Assembly (NCBI RefSeq): GCF_036884655.1
Contig: NC_088347.1
Span: forward strand, 16,388,501 to 16,452,500
From: Musa acuminata AAA Group
Taxonomy: Eukaryota > Streptophyta > Magnoliopsida > Zingiberales > Musaceae
Reading direction: 5' to 3'
Length of the DNA: 64,000 bases
In this document: piece after piece, positions 22,746 through 35,822 of the stretch
Layout of the letters: the number at the start of each line of letters is the position of its first letter
Numbering within the stretch: the stretch's first letter is position 1
Notes under the pieces: generated by a model
Databases searched by the model: none
What the model was told of the DNA's origin: nothing
What the model saw: the letters and a program-made list of their open reading frames with translations, nothing else
Translations under genes and position numbers: made by a program

Positions 22746-24053
22746 TGTTAGGATCAAGAGCGGCATAAAAGGGGGGGTGAATTAGTGCAACGGAAAAATT
22801 ATCCGTTTTAAAAGTCTTCATTTCGATTAAACCCGATTATGATGAAAATCGTTTCGTAAAGATTTTAATTTAAAACCATATAGGAGCATAGAGAAAGCAG
22901 TAAGAAGGTAAAGTAGCTTGCAAGTATGGTAAATTTCTTAAGATGAAATACAAACCAGAATTTAGAGTGGTTCGGTCGTTGTGACCTACATCCACTTTCG
23001 GATTCCTCATCCGTTGAGGTCACTAGCATCCACTAATGGCCTTCCTTCAATAGGCGAAGACCAACCACCTTTTACAACTCTTTCTCCTTTTCACGAGTTT
23101 AGGAGAGAACCCTTACAAGCCTCACATATCTCTTGAATGATCTCAATACTTAGAAAGGGAGGAGGACTCTTGCACTTTTACAACACTCTTAACACTCAAA
23201 AGATTTCAAGATTATACCAACACTTTCGTGCCCTTTCATGCAGAAAAGGATGGGGTATTTATAGACCCCAATGCCTTCAAAATTAGAGCTAAAAAGTGTT
23301 ACTTCCTTGGTTTTCAAGGTACAGGCGGTACCGCCGCCATTATTGGATGATACCACCGCTTGACACCTGACATTGGGCGGTTTCACTGCTTGATAAAGCT
23401 CGGAGACCGAGCTCTAGTGATACCATCGCTTGACAGGGGTAGTACCATTGCTGGCAGCATTAACTGTCGGTGGTACCATCACCCAGACCACTTGGGAGAC
23501 TAGGTCACCAAGCGGTGCCACCATCAGTCGTGATTTTAGGTGCTGATGGGCTGTTCAATCAGGACCAATTCAGCCCTATTAAGGGCCCAGTTGGCCCCTA
23601 ACTGAGTTAGTGGGATCGCCTCCCAATCGTAACTCAATCTACTATCTAACAATGATAATTAAGACATTTAATGAAGCATTCTAATTTCGATACGTCAATT
23701 GTTCTTTCGGCGAGCTTCCAACGATCTTCCGATGAACTTCTGACAATCTCTCGACAATGTTCAGGCGGACTTCCGGTAGGCTCCTGGACTTCATGATGAT
23801 CTTCTTGATAAGTTCCGATGAGCTTCTTTTGCAAGCTCTTGGACTTCTCGGTTGGTTCCGGTAGAACTTTCAACGAACGTCCGGACTTCCGACGAACTCT
23901 CGAACTCCCAACAAAATTTCGATCTTGACTCTAGCATATCATTTGCTTTATGTCTTACTACTATCGTAGTTAATCATACATACTTTTCTCAACATATAAA
24001 TTAGATCAAATAATTTACCAATTGATTTCATCATTAAAATTCGAGATTCAACA
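22746..24053 (-). mobile_element. LTR H, 5' LTR of minus-strand element H
   Basis: Read from the right, TGTTGAATCTCGAATTTTAATG begins at 24053 and GATCCTAACA ends at 22746. This is the short form. GGTGGTACCATC-type repeats lie at about 23325-23525 and the TATA box is near 23263. Its left flank is the element's own primer site and gag. Its right edge abuts plus-strand RT sequence at 24054, so H went into the pol of element I in antisense. Confidence 0.93.
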
Positions 24054-24873
24054 ATTTAGCGATGGTATTTTTCTTAGTCAAACAAAATATGTATTAGACT
24101 TACTAACACAGTTTAATATGGATAGTTCAAAGGCTATCAATACTTCTATGAGTACCTTCACTAAGTTAGATATTGATGAAAGTGGAGAAAGCATTAATCA
24201 AAAATCTTATAGGGTTATAATAGGTAGTTTACTATACCTCACCGTAACTAGACCAGACATCATGTTTAGCGTAGGGCGTTGTGCTAGGTTTCACTCTAAT
24301 CCTAAGTTATCTCATTTTAAAGCAGTTAAAAGAATTCTTAGATATCTTAAAGAAACCACTAATCTAATATTATGGTATCTAAAATTCGAAAACTTTGAAT
24401 TAATTACTTATGCTGATGCAGATTTTGTTGGATGTAGAATAGATAGAAAAAGCACATCCGAAACATGTCAATTCTTAGGTTATGCACTTGTCTCTTGATC
24501 TTCTAAGAAACAAAACTCAGTTGCACTATCTACAACCGAAGTCGAATACATAGCGGCTAGTGCATGTTATGCACAAGTTGTATTAATGAAAAATACATTG
24601 GAAGATTATAGAATTTATTTTAGGAATATTCCCATAAAATGTGATAACACAAGTGTAATATGTTTAACAAAAAATCTTATTCAACACTCTAGAACAAAAC
24701 ATATTGACATTAGGCATCATTTCATAAGAGATCATATTAATAACCAAGACATATCTTTAGGGTTTATTGATACGAAACATCAATTAGCTGATATCTTTAC
24801 AAAACCTTTGAATGAAGAATAATTTAATTTTATTATAAGAGAGTTAGGGATGTTAAATTGTCCGAATGCATAA
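24054..24873 (+). pseudogene. RT C-terminus and RNase H of element I
   Basis: The copia pol begins abruptly at LSDGIFLSQTKYVLDLL, just past the catalytic YVDD box, which is absent. It runs through [22 protein letters not shown] and ADADFVGCR blocks to FIDTKHQLADIFTKPL. TAA 24871-24873 is the natural end. One TGG-to-TGA stop lies near 24498, and another stop is near 24820. The 5' part was separated by the insertion of element H and is not identifiable on the other side of H. Confidence 0.9.
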
Positions 24874-26228
24874 GTTTGTTATATTTCTTTTCTCGACTAT
24901 CTTTCTCTTAATGTATTTCATGAATGGAGCTTTTATGAATTTATTTTGTTTTTATCTTCTTAGGTATCAAATTTGCTTCATACCCTTACTCCATCACTTA
25001 ATGATTTTTGATACACTTAATCACTTCAATTCATTGACAAATGCATCTCTCACGGATTCCAATCTTGTGAATTTTTAATGAGAAACAGATTTGATTTATG
25101 AAATTTTATTCATGGATTTTTTCATATGATGCCCCTTCTTACTCTTCTCATGAAAGATGAATGTTTATGAATTTTTTGGTATGTGATGATCACTTGCAAG
25201 AATGGGGATTTGATTTTGAATGGATATCTTGATCATTTTTCATGATTTAATGAAACTTATTTATTATTTTGAATTTGACTTGGTTCAAATCCTTTCATGA
25301 ATGTGGTTCTTAATGGATTCTTTCCTTACCCTTCTTCCTCTTCTTCTTATTTTTTTTTATGATAAATTTTCTTTTATGACGAATGAAGAAAGAAACTTGT
25401 ACATCTAAAGAAGAATCAAAAAGACCTTGAGTAAAAATGTTAGCTTATCCAAAAGTGTCATCATGCAAAGTTTTTGCTTACCTTTCTTTATAGCTTGAAT
25501 TTTTACCACACTTGTATTGTTGAATTATTCTCCTTTTTTTGATGATAAAAGGGGAGAAATTAGATAAATTGATGACAACTTAACATTTTAAATATTTGAA
25601 ATAATGTGTAAAATGTATTGTATAGTAAATGCTTGAATGTCTTGTGAATGCTTGAAGTATAATTGGTATCGTCAAATATATCACAAACACTTGAAAAATA
25701 TCAAAATGTTTGCTTGAAACATATCAGAATGTGGCATGATTACTTATAAATGTTTTATTCCTAGTATCATGCTTGATTTCGTATCAAAATGATAATTGTC
25801 TATTATTATGATGAATTATCAAAATTAACATGCTTTATTTTGTATTTCCAATTAGAATCATGTCTCGGATTGATGAATCGTCATTTTCATTGAAACTTGA
25901 ATCATGCTATATTTCATATTTGAAATTTCTATTATATGTAAAAATGATGATTGATTATCATCTTTCAATATTGAACTTGAAAATGAATGTCATGCCTTGA
26001 CATCATTTTTATTGATAAATACATTGTATCATATTTTGAATTGGTAAATCATGATAAGTATCATGATATGCATGTTGATAAATTAAAATGAATATAGCTT
26101 ATCAGTTTGATGCTTGAATTCAAAGGCCTTGAATTCAAGAGTGTCTTTTCTTAAGTATGACATATAGATAGGGGGAGTTAAAGTTAACTCTGTTATCAAT
26201 TGATTGTTATTATCAAAAAAGGAGAGAT
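24874..26228 (+). other. Post-pol spacer of element I
   Basis: AT-rich and non-coding. It has the internal polypurine motif GATGATAAAAGGGGAGAAAT at 25541-25560 and a GGAGTTAA/TTAACTCT hairpin at 26174-26191. A purine tract precedes the LTR. Confidence 0.75.
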
Positions 26229-27601
26229 TATTGAATCTCATATTTTGATGATGAAATCAATTGGTAAATTGTTTGATCTAATCTATATATTGAGAAAAGT
26301 ATGCAGGATTAACTATGATAGCGGTAAGACATAAAGCATATGTTGGGCCAGAGTCAAGATCAAGACTTCGTTGGGAGTTCAAGAGTTCGTTGGAAATCCA
26401 AACGTTTGTCAAAAATTCTACCGGAATTGACCAAGAAGTCCAGGAGCTTGCTAAAGAAGCTCGTCGGAACTCACTAAGAAGATCATCATAAAGTCTAGGA
26501 ACTTGCTAGGAGTCCATTGGAACATTACCGAAAGATCGTCGAAAGTTCGCCGGAAACTCACCATAAGAATAATTGACATACCAGACCAAGATTGCTTAGT
26601 TAATATCTTAAATTATTATATTTAGACCTTATGATGAGTTAGGATTGGAAGGTAATCCTTCTAAATTAATTATGGGCTAATTAGGCCCTTAATAGGGCTG
26701 AATTGGGCCGGTTGAATAGCTCATTCAACATCTGAAGTTATAGTCGGTGATGGCACCGCTAGGGACTCGGTCTCCCAGGTGCTCTGGGTAGTGGTACCAC
26801 CCAGATTGGGCAATGGTACCACCGGCAGTAAATGTTATCAGGTGGTGGTACCACCTTGTCAAGCGGTGGTACCGCCCTGTTAGGTGGTGGTACGCCCCAG
26901 TCAGGTGGTGGTATCGCCAAAGCTCGGACTCCGAGCTCTATCAAACGGTGGTACCGCCTAGACTGAGTAGTGGTATCACATAATGTCAGTCTGTAGGCTA
27001 TAGTACCACCCAATAATGGCGGTGATACCACTAGTACCTCGAAATCTAGAGATATGATACTTTTTTGCTCCAATTCTGAAGCCATTAGGGCCTATAAATA
27101 CCCCACCCTTTTCTACATGACAGGGCACGAAAGTGTAAACAAAATCTTGAATTCTTAGGGTGTTAAAAGTGCTATAAAAATGTAACGAGTCCTCCTTTTC
27201 TAGTGTTGTGATCATTCAAGAGATGTGTAAGGCTTGTAAGGGTTATCTCCTAAACCCGTGAAAAGGAGAAAGTACTATAAAGAGGTGGTTGGTCTTCATC
27301 TATTGAAGAAAGACCATTAGTGGACGCCGGTGACCTCGACGAAGGAAGAATCGGAAGTGGATATAGGTCACACTGATTGAACCACTATAAATTCTAGTTT
27401 GCATTTCTATTATTGCTATTTACTTACTTTACAATAGCTTAACTTCCTCCTTACTTGGCTTTCACTACCCTTACAAACAAACATGCTTTCAAGTTATCTT
27501 CCGAGATTAGTTTTAATATACAAAGAATTTTAAACTGGCGTTTTAATTTACTACACTAATTCACCCCCACCCCCCCTCTTAGTGCCAACTCGATCCTAAC
27601 A
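26229..27601 (+). mobile_element. LTR I, 3' LTR of element I
   Basis: It starts TATTGAATCTCA, with the usual TG mutated to TA, and ends CTCGATCCTAACA. This is the short form. There is a long GGTGGTACCACC array at about 26745-27030 and a TATA box near 27094. It lies inside LTR J: the bases after 27601 are LTR J's repeat array. Confidence 0.92.
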
Positions 27602-28441
27602 CCACCTAGGGTGGGCAATGGAATCATTTGGGGTTTAGCCTCCCAAGTGGTCTAGGCGGTGGTACTGCCGGTAGTTAATGCTGTCAGGCGGTAGTATCGC
27701 CCTGTCAAGCGATGGTACCACCCTCTTAGGTAGTGGTACTGGCAAAGCTCAATCTCCGAGACTTTGTTAGGCGGTAGCACCGTATAGTATCAAAGTGTCA
27801 AGTGGTAGTATCACCTAATATTGGCGGTGCTACCGCTCAATACTGGCGATGGAACCGCTAGTACCCCGAAAATTCGAGATAAGACACTTTTTGGCTCTAA
27901 TTCTAAAACCTTTGGGGCCTATAAATACCTCACTACTTTCTGTATGAAAGGATAACAAAAAGTGCAGAAAAGTATGAAAAAATCTTTTAGTATTAGGGTG
28001 TAAAAGTGTTGTAAAAGTGCTAATAGTCCTCCTCCTCTTTTCTCAACTTTGTAATCATTAGAGAAGATGTGCGAGGCTTGTAAGGGTTGTCTTCTAAACC
28101 CATGAAAAGGAAAAAGCTTTGTGAGAAGGTATTTGGTCTTTGCCTATTGAAGGAAGACCATTAGTGGATGCGGGTGACCTCGATGGAGGAGGAATCGGAA
28201 GTGGATGTAGGTCACAATGATCGAACCACTATAAATCCAGTGTGTTCTTTCTTACTGCCTTCTTTCATTACTTAACTACACTCTACACTTTACATTTACT
28301 CAAAGTTATTACTTTTATTACTTTTCGATACCTACTTTGTCGAAACGAGTTTATCGAACAAAATTTTTCAAATCAATATAATTTTTATCGCTACACTAAT
28401 TCATCCCCCCCCCCCCTCTTAGTGTTGTATTGATCCTAATA
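27602..28441 (+). mobile_element. LTR J, 3' part of a 5' LTR
   Basis: It begins within the GGT/ACC repeat array, has a TATA box near 27920 and ends TTGATCCTAATA. Its missing 5' part should lie left of element I, but I cannot find it in the rearranged sequence there. Confidence 0.85.
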
Positions 28442-28443
28442 AT

Positions 28444-28455
28444 TAGTATCAGAGC
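28444..28455 (+). other. Primer binding site of element J
   Basis: TAGTATCAGAGC is the tRNA-iMet primer complement with one G-to-A change. Confidence 0.8.
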
Positions 28456-28491
28456 AAGGCTACTCTCGATTTGGTTTAAAACCCAAGAGAG

Positions 28492-29053
28492 ATGGTTTTT
28501 GTCGGCAATCATGAGGATCATTCACATGTCCTCCCATGTTTAATAGAACGAATTATACTTATTGGAAAACTAGAATGAGGATTTTTTTTATTTCTATGGA
28601 TTTCAAGTTATGGAATATTATTGAAAATATATTTTAAAAGTCTTCTCTTCTAATGAACGATTGGAATGATTTGGAGAAGAAGACTTTCTCTTTGAACGCT
28701 AAAGCTTTGAATACTTTATTTTGTGCTTTGGATAAAAATGAATTCAATTGAGTTTCTATTTGCAAAACGACTTATAACATTTAGCATAGATTTGAAATCA
28801 CATATGAAGGCAAGAGTAGAGTTAAGAGTCAAAAATCAATCTTTTAGTTCATAGTTATGAATTGTTTGTATGAAACCAAGCGAGACCATTTGAGATGTGT
28901 ACACTTGGTTTATAGATGTCATCAATGGTCTAAAAGCACTTGATAAAAGTTTTACTAATTTTGAACTTGTTAACAAGATATTAAGATCCCTTCCAAAGAG
29001 TTAGAATCCTAAAGTAATCGTAATTCAAGAAGTCAAGGACTTAAACAACTTTC
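28492..29053 (+). pseudogene. gag of element J, 5' part
   Basis: A badly decayed copia gag starts at ATG 28492 (MVFVGNHEDHSH). MRIFFISMDFKLWN and ALDKNEFN blocks are recognisable. Several stops and frameshifts are present, for example near 28635 and 28749. It is cut at 29053 by element K and resumes at 37049 after the repeated CTTTC. Confidence 0.88.
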
Positions 29054-30235
29054 TGTTAGGATCGGAGCGGCACTAAGAGGGGGGGGGGGGGGGGAATTAG
29101 TGCAGCGGATTAAAACGTTGGTTTCGACAAATCTTTCGTACGATAAGAACAGAACTTGAAAAGCTTAACTTGAAAGCGTATTCTTAAAGTTGCGCAGCAA
29201 AGGTAATAAGGAACTAAAGCATGTAAGAAGGTTTGCAGTAATGTAAATAGCAATAATGAAATGCAAACCAGAGATCACGCCGATTTTAGAGTGGTTCGGT
29301 CAAATGACCTACATCCACTTGCGAGGCCCTTCTTCGATGAGGCTCCCACCTTCCACTAGCAAATCTCTTGAAATGGAAGGGCAAATACCCCTCTTACAAC
29401 CTTTTACAAGCAGTTCAACCTCTTACAAATTTTCAGCAAGAAAGAAGGAGGAGAACTCTCTAGCAAATTGAAAACAAGAAAGGCAAAGACTCTTCTAAGA
29501 CTTTTCTCTCAATCACTTGCTGCTCAAAAAGTTGTATTCTCAACTGAGACTTGAGGGGTATTTATAGGCCTCAAGAGGATTCAAATTTGGGCTCCAAAAA
29601 TTTGAATTCTCTTATGTTCCCGATGCTGGCGGTGCCACCGCCCAGCGCTCAGGTGTTGGGCGGTGCAACCGCCCAGCCCAGGAGGTGTCACCGCCCAACT
29701 CTCGGGTGCTGGGCAGTGCCACCGCCCAGCCAAGCGGTGCCACCGCTTGGCTCTCCGATTTCACTGGTTTGGCTTAATTTTAGCCCAAACCAAATCTAAC
29801 TTTGGGCCCAGTTGGCCCCTAACCAGGATATAGGATTATCTTTTAATCCTAATCCTAATTACAAGTGAACTACATAACAAAAACATATCGTAAGCAAGCT
29901 TTCAACCGCGAACGTCGAGTCTTATTCCCAGCAAGCTCCCAAACTTGTGATGACTTTAACGAGTAGCCGAGCCTTCTCGGTGATCTCCGTGAACCTCCGA
30001 CGATCTCTTCGGCGAACTTCCGAAAATTCCGATAGGTTCCCGATTTCTTCTCGATTGGTTCCGGCAACATCTCCGACGATTCTTCGGACTCTTAAACGTC
30101 CATCGAACTTGACTCCGGTATACTTGCTTTGTGTTTTCTAGTTATCGTAGTTAATCCTGCACACTTAGCTCAATAATATGGATTAGATCAATTAACCCAT
30201 TAATTGATTTTATCATAAAAATCCGAGATTCAACA
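29054..30235 (-). mobile_element. 3' LTR of element K
   Basis: Its minus-strand start is at 30235 and its end, GATCCTAACA, at 29054. This is the short form. GGCGGTGCCACCGCCC repeats lie at about 29628-29745 and the TATA box near 29563 (antisense). A pure G-run of 18 lies at about 29080-29097. Confidence 0.95.
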
Positions 30236-31153
30236 ATCTCCCCCTTTTTTATGATGACAATCAATTGATGACGGAGTTAAACATAACTCCCCCTATCTAT
30301 ATGCCATATTATGAGAAGATGAAAATACTTGAATTTCATCCATTGAATTCAAGCATAAACCAATAAGTTCTAACAGTAGAACTTATCGTTATTCTCATTA
30401 AGCAATAGTAAATGCGAAACTTCGATGAAAATCACAAGTCAAATGATATGGGACGATTTTTACTACGATAGGAGATAAAGATTTTCAACATGAATTTCAT
30501 GATATAGATGTAAGGCATGCTTTCAATATGATCAATCAATCTTGTGATATTCTCAAGGATTTTACAAGGCATTTTGCAAGGCATATAAGAAATTCATACA
30601 AGCTTTTGCAATTCATATAAGTCATGCTATCAAAATGGTACAAGTCATCACTTTTCTCCCCCTTTGTCATCAACAAAAAGGGAATGAGACTTGAAGCACA
30701 TAATTTGTGATTATAACATTGATCATACAAAAATTTTATCATCCAAAATTAAGTATGCTAAAATATTTATGCCGAGTTCATCATAAAGGAAAATTCAACA
30801 TTCATCCATTTTATCAAATCTCTTCTTTCTATAATAAAAAATTGTAGGTGTACAGGGAAGAGATTGTGATTAAAAATTCAAGTAGTAACTCTAATAAGTC
30901 AAGATCATAATTCGAATACAAACTCATTTAAATTCAAATTGTCAACTTGAAACTCATAATCAAGCCATCAAAATCAATTTCGAGATTCATAAAATATCAT
31001 AAAATTATTAATCTTGATCAGATGGGAGCGGTGTTTGACTCAAGATAGGATAAGATAATTTAACAAGTCATTTAGAATCGAAAGAGAAGGATCAGATTCA
31101 CCAAGGAACGGAGAGAGAATGAAAAACTTTACGGAAAATCCATTTAAACACGT
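30236..31153 (-). other. Post-pol spacer, hairpin and polypurine tract of element K
   Basis: The polypurine tract AAAAAAGGGGGAGAT (minus strand) abuts the LTR at 30236-30250. A GGAGTTA/TAACTCC hairpin with a 4-nt loop lies at 30273-30290. The internal polypurine motif lies at about 30655-30680. No ORF is credible here. Confidence 0.85.
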
Positions 31154-34100
31154 TTATTCTTTGGGACAATTTAACATACCTAATTCCCTTCTAATGAATT
31201 CAAATTGGTCTTCGTTCAAAGCTTTTGTAAATATATCTGCTAATTGATGCTTTGTGTCAATGAATTCTAGAACAACATCATTGTTAAGGACATGATCGCG
31301 TATGAAATGATGCCTAACGTCGATGTGCTTAGTTCTAGAGTGCTGAATTGGATTTTTAGTAAGACATATGGCACTAGTATTATCACATTTTATGGGAATG
31401 TTTTTAAAGTGAATTCCATAGTCTTCTAATGTATTTTTCATCCAAACAACTTGTGCACAGCATGCACTTGCAGCAATGTATTCGGCTTCCACCGTAGATA
31501 GTGCAACTGAATTTTGTTTCTTGGAAGTCCAAGAAATAAGTGCATGTCCTAAAAGTTGGCATGTTCCAGATGTACTTTTTCTATCTATCCTGCATCCGCC
31601 AAAATCGGCATCTGCATAAGCTATTAAATCAAATTTTTCAGATTTTGGATAACATAGTCCTAGATTTAGAGTTCCTTTAAGATACCTAAATATTCTTTTA
31701 ACACTTTTAAGATGAGATAATTTAGGATTTGATTGAAACCTAGCGTAAAGTCCTACACTAAACATAATATTCGGTCTAGTCGTGGTGAGGTAGAGTAGAC
31801 TACCTATCATTCCCCTATATGTTTTTTGATCAAAATTTTCACTATTTTCATCCATATCTAACTTAGTCGCAGTACTCATAGGGGTGTTTATTGCTTTTGA
31901 ATTATCCATGTTAAATCATTTTAACAATTCTAATGTATATTTAGATTGGTTAAGAAATATACCATCACTAAGTTGTTTGATTTGTAATCCCAAAAAGAAA
32001 GTTAATTCACCCATTAAACTCATTTCAAATTCATGACTCATACATTTGGCAAATGATTCACATAGTGATTCATCCGAAGAGCCAAAAATAATATCATCAA
32101 CATAAATTTGCACAATAAGAAAATTATTTTCAAAATATTTAATAAACAATGTAGTATCAACCTTGCCTTTAGTAAAATTATTTAAAATAAGAAATGAACT
32201 AAGCCTTTCATACCAAGCTCTAGGAGCTTGTTTCAAGTCATAGAGGGCCTTAGTCAATTTGAATACATGGTTAGGAAGAAGAGAATTTTCAAATCCGGGA
32301 GGTTGTTCGACATATACTTCTTCGGAAATAAAAACATTCAAGAAAGCACTTTTGACATCCATTTGAAATAGTTTAAAATTATTACTACTAGCATAGGCAA
32401 TGAGCATCCTTATGGCTTCTAATCGAGCCACGGGAGCGAAGGTTTCTTCGTAATCGATATCTTCTTCTTGGTTGAAACCTTTGGCCACTAATCTAGCCTT
32501 GTTTCTAACCACGATACCATTTTCGTCTTGCTTGTTTCTAAAGACCCATTTAGTACCAATGACTAAATGGTCACTAAGTCTAGGAACAAGCTTCCATACC
32601 TTATTCCTCTCAAATTGATTCAATTCCTCTTGCATTGCAATAACCCAAAAATCATCTTTTATGGCCTCGTCAATGCATTTAGGTTCAATTTGAGAAAGGA
32701 ATACGGCATTAGCACAAAAATTCTTGAAAGAGGAACGAGTTTGAACCCCTTTTGATGTATCTCCTATAATTAGCTTCTTTGGATGAGCATCTATATACTT
32801 CCATTCCTTGGGTAAGGAAATTTCGGAAGAAGGTGCATCCAAGTTGCTATTTTGAGGAGGAGGTTCATTTAAATTCAAATTATCAAAACCAAGATCATCA
32901 TCAAAATCATTTTTCTTTAAATTAAAATTTTCATTAAAAACTACATGAATAGACTCTTATATTACTAACGTTCTTTTGTTAAAAACCCGAAAAGCCTTAG
33001 AAACGGAAGAGTAACCAAGAAAGATGCCTTCATCGGATTTAGCATCAAATTTTCCTAAGACATCCCTCCCTTTCATTCAAAATAAAGCATTTACAACCGA
33101 AAACTTTAAAATAGGAAATATTTGGTTTTTTATTATTCCACAATTCATAGGGAGTTTTTGATAAGGATGGTCTTATTAGGACTCTATTCATGATGTAGCA
33201 AGCCGTATTTACGGCTTCGGCCCAAAAATACTTAGGTAAACTATGTTCATTTAACATAGTTCTTACCATTTCTTGTAGGTTACTATTTTTTCTTTCAACT
33301 ACTCCATTTTGTTGGGGATTCCTCAGAGTGGAGAAGTTGTGATTGTATCCATTAACTTCACAAAAATTTTGAAAGTCACGGTTTTGAAATTCGCCACCGT
33401 GATCACTCCGAATTGATGAAATCACGAAACCTTTTTCGTTTTGAGTGAGTTTACAAAATTTAGAGAAGCACTTGAAGCAATCACTTTTATGGACTAAGAA
33501 ATAGGTCCAAGTGTACCTAGTATAGTCATCCACAATTACAAACGCATATTTGCTTCCTCCTAGACTTGTTGTGTCAATTGGTCCGAATAAGTTCAAATGG
33601 ATCAATTGTAGTGGTCTAGTGGTGCTAATTTGATTTTTTGGTTTGAAACTAGTTTTTATTTGTTTACCTAGTTGACATGCATCACATACTTTATCCTTAG
33701 TAAACTTCATATTTGGAATCCCTCGTACTAATTCTCTATATGAGATCTTAGATATTAGTTTCATGCTTGCATGGCCTAATCTCCTATGCCAAAGCCAAGC
33801 ATCATCATTTAGAGCGGAGAAGCACATTTCATTACTTAGTTCATCAAGGTTGATGGTGTAGACATTATTTTGTTTTAATGCAATCATAATCAAGTTATTG
33901 TTTGGTTTTTCGATAATACACATATTTGATTCGAATCTAACGATATAACCTTTATCGCATAGTTGACTAATACTCAAGAGATTATGTTTCAATCCATCAA
34001 CTAGTAAAACATCATCAATGGAAAAACTAAATTTGTTACCAATAGTTCCCTTGCCAATGATTTTGCCTTTGTTGTTGTCTCCGAAGGTGATGTACCCTTC

Positions 34101-34202
34101 TTCTTTGCTAGTGAGCATAGAGAAATGAGATGGATCTCCAGTCATATGTCTTGAGCATCCACTATCGAGATACCATCTCTTGCTCCTAGCTTGTGGGTTT
34201 GT
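31154..34202 (-). pseudogene. pol of element K (protease, integrase, RT, RNase H)
   Basis: Minus-strand copia polyprotein. Nineteen codons run from the gag-terminal TAG to the Met at 34145 and contain the protease DSG motif (WYLDSGCSRH). HRRLGHASMKL to CDAC and the integrase core with RSDHGGEF and [11 protein letters not shown] follow. RT then has [25 protein letters not shown] and [11 protein letters not shown], and RNase H has AYADADFGGCR and IDTKHQLADIFTKAL, ending at 31154. Breaks are a frameshift near 33060, TAA at 32957-32959 (shared with element S) and TGA at 31916-31918. All catalytic motifs except the Gly in RSDHG (normally Arg-Gly) look typical. Confidence 0.95.
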
Positions 34203-35770
34203 CTACAAAAAAGGATAACTTTTAGGTACCCATTTGATTTTGGGTGCCTCAAAAATTGATCCACTAACTTTGTTATTAATTATTGAATCCTTTATACTTC
34301 CTTTAGGAACCCATATTAATTTTTGTGAACTAATTTTCCTAAATGGACATTTGTAGGCAATATGTCCGGATTTGCAACAGAAGTTGCATTTCATATAAGA
34401 AGAAACATGTAATGTAGGTCCTTTTATGAAAGTGGTAGGATTTTGATGTAATCCTTTTACAAATCCAATTCCATTTCTATTTGCGACGTGACCCTTGTGT
34501 GCAAGAATCATATCTAATCCTTTGCTACCAACCTTAAACTTGTTTAAGGTTTCTTTAAGAAGCAAATTTTCATTTTTTATTGCTTCTAAATGCTCACACT
34601 TAGAGCATGGAGGAGTTTGAAGACTATCAAACTTATCTTGTAGCAAAGCATGCTCTTTCTTTAAGATACTTAACTTCTTGCTAACAGTTCTACATTCATC
34701 AAATAATTCATGAAAAGTGATAGAGAGTTCTTCAAAAGATAAATCTTCATTAAATAAATCACATACCTCTTCTCCTAAAGCCATTAGCGCGTAATAAGCA
34801 ACTTGCTCGGTGTTGGACTCCTCTTCTTCGGACGCGCTTGAATCATCCCACGTTGCCTTGAGCGTCTTCTTCTTTGATGTTCTCTTTTTGGCTTGAGGAC
34901 AATCATTCTTGTAGTGTCCCGGTTTTTTACATTCATAGCAAATCACTTGGTCCTTCTTTTGTTCAAATTTATTTTTTATATTATTTTTAAATTTATTCTT
35001 TCTTAAATATTTTTTAAATTTTTGAGTCAAAAGTGCAATGTCATTGTCATTGTCCTCATCACTTGATGTTCCTTTCAAGTGGTCTTCTTGTGATTTAAGT
35101 GTCATATCCTTCCTGTTCTTTGGAAGGGGGTTCTCGAGCTTGTCATGAGCTTGACATGTCATTTCGTAGGTCATTAGAGACCCAATGAGTTCTTCAAGAG
35201 GGAATGCTTTTTAAGGTCTTTGGCCTCTTGAATGGCCATAACTTTTGGATCCCAACTTTTAGGGAGGGATCTTAAGATTTTAGTTACTAGTTCAAAGTTA
35301 GTAAAATCTTTACCAAGAGCTTTGAGTCCATTGATGACATCCGTAAACCGGGTGTACATGTCTCCGATGGACTCACTTGGTTTCATTCGAAAAAGTTCGT
35401 AAGAGTGCATAAGGATGTTGATTTTGGACTCTTTCACTCGGCTAGTGCTTTCATGAGTGACCTCAAGAGTTCTCCAAATATCAAAAGTCGAATCACAAAT
35501 TGAAACACGATTAAATTCATTTTTGTCTAGTGCATAAAACAAGACATTCATAGCCTTTGCATTTAAAGCAAAAACCTTCTTCTCTGATTCATTCCATTCG
35601 CTCATCGGAAGAGGAGATTTTTGAAATCCGTTTTCAACAATAGTCCAAAGCTCGAAATCCATAGAAATGAGGAAGATTCTCATCCGAGTCTTCCAATAAG
35701 TATAATCCGACCCATTAAACAAGGGTGAACGTGTGATAGAATGACCCTCATGCATGCCGGAGTAAGCCAT
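34203..35770 (-). pseudogene. gag of element K
   Basis: It starts at ATG 35770 (MAYSGMHEGHSITRSPLFNG) in the AGAGAG-ATG context. The UBN2-type domain is intact up to a frameshift near 35205 (after EAKDL). The second segment has the MTYEM motif, a CCHC zinc knuckle with all four ligands (CYECKKPGHYKNDC), an acidic linker and a coiled-coil-like region. A second intact zinc finger follows (CNFCCKSGHIAYKC). The frame then reaches TAG at 34203-34205 and continues in the same frame into protease. The two intact zinc fingers distinguish K from E and S. Confidence 0.94.
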
Positions 35771-35808
35771 CTCTCTTGGGTATTAAACCAAATATAAGAG
35801 TGAGCCTC

Positions 35809-35820
35809 GCTCTGATACCA
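35809..35820 (-). other. Primer binding site of element K
   Basis: The minus strand reads TGGTATCAGAGC, a perfect tRNA-iMet complement, two bases after the 5' LTR. Confidence 0.92.
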
Positions 35821-35822
35821 AT

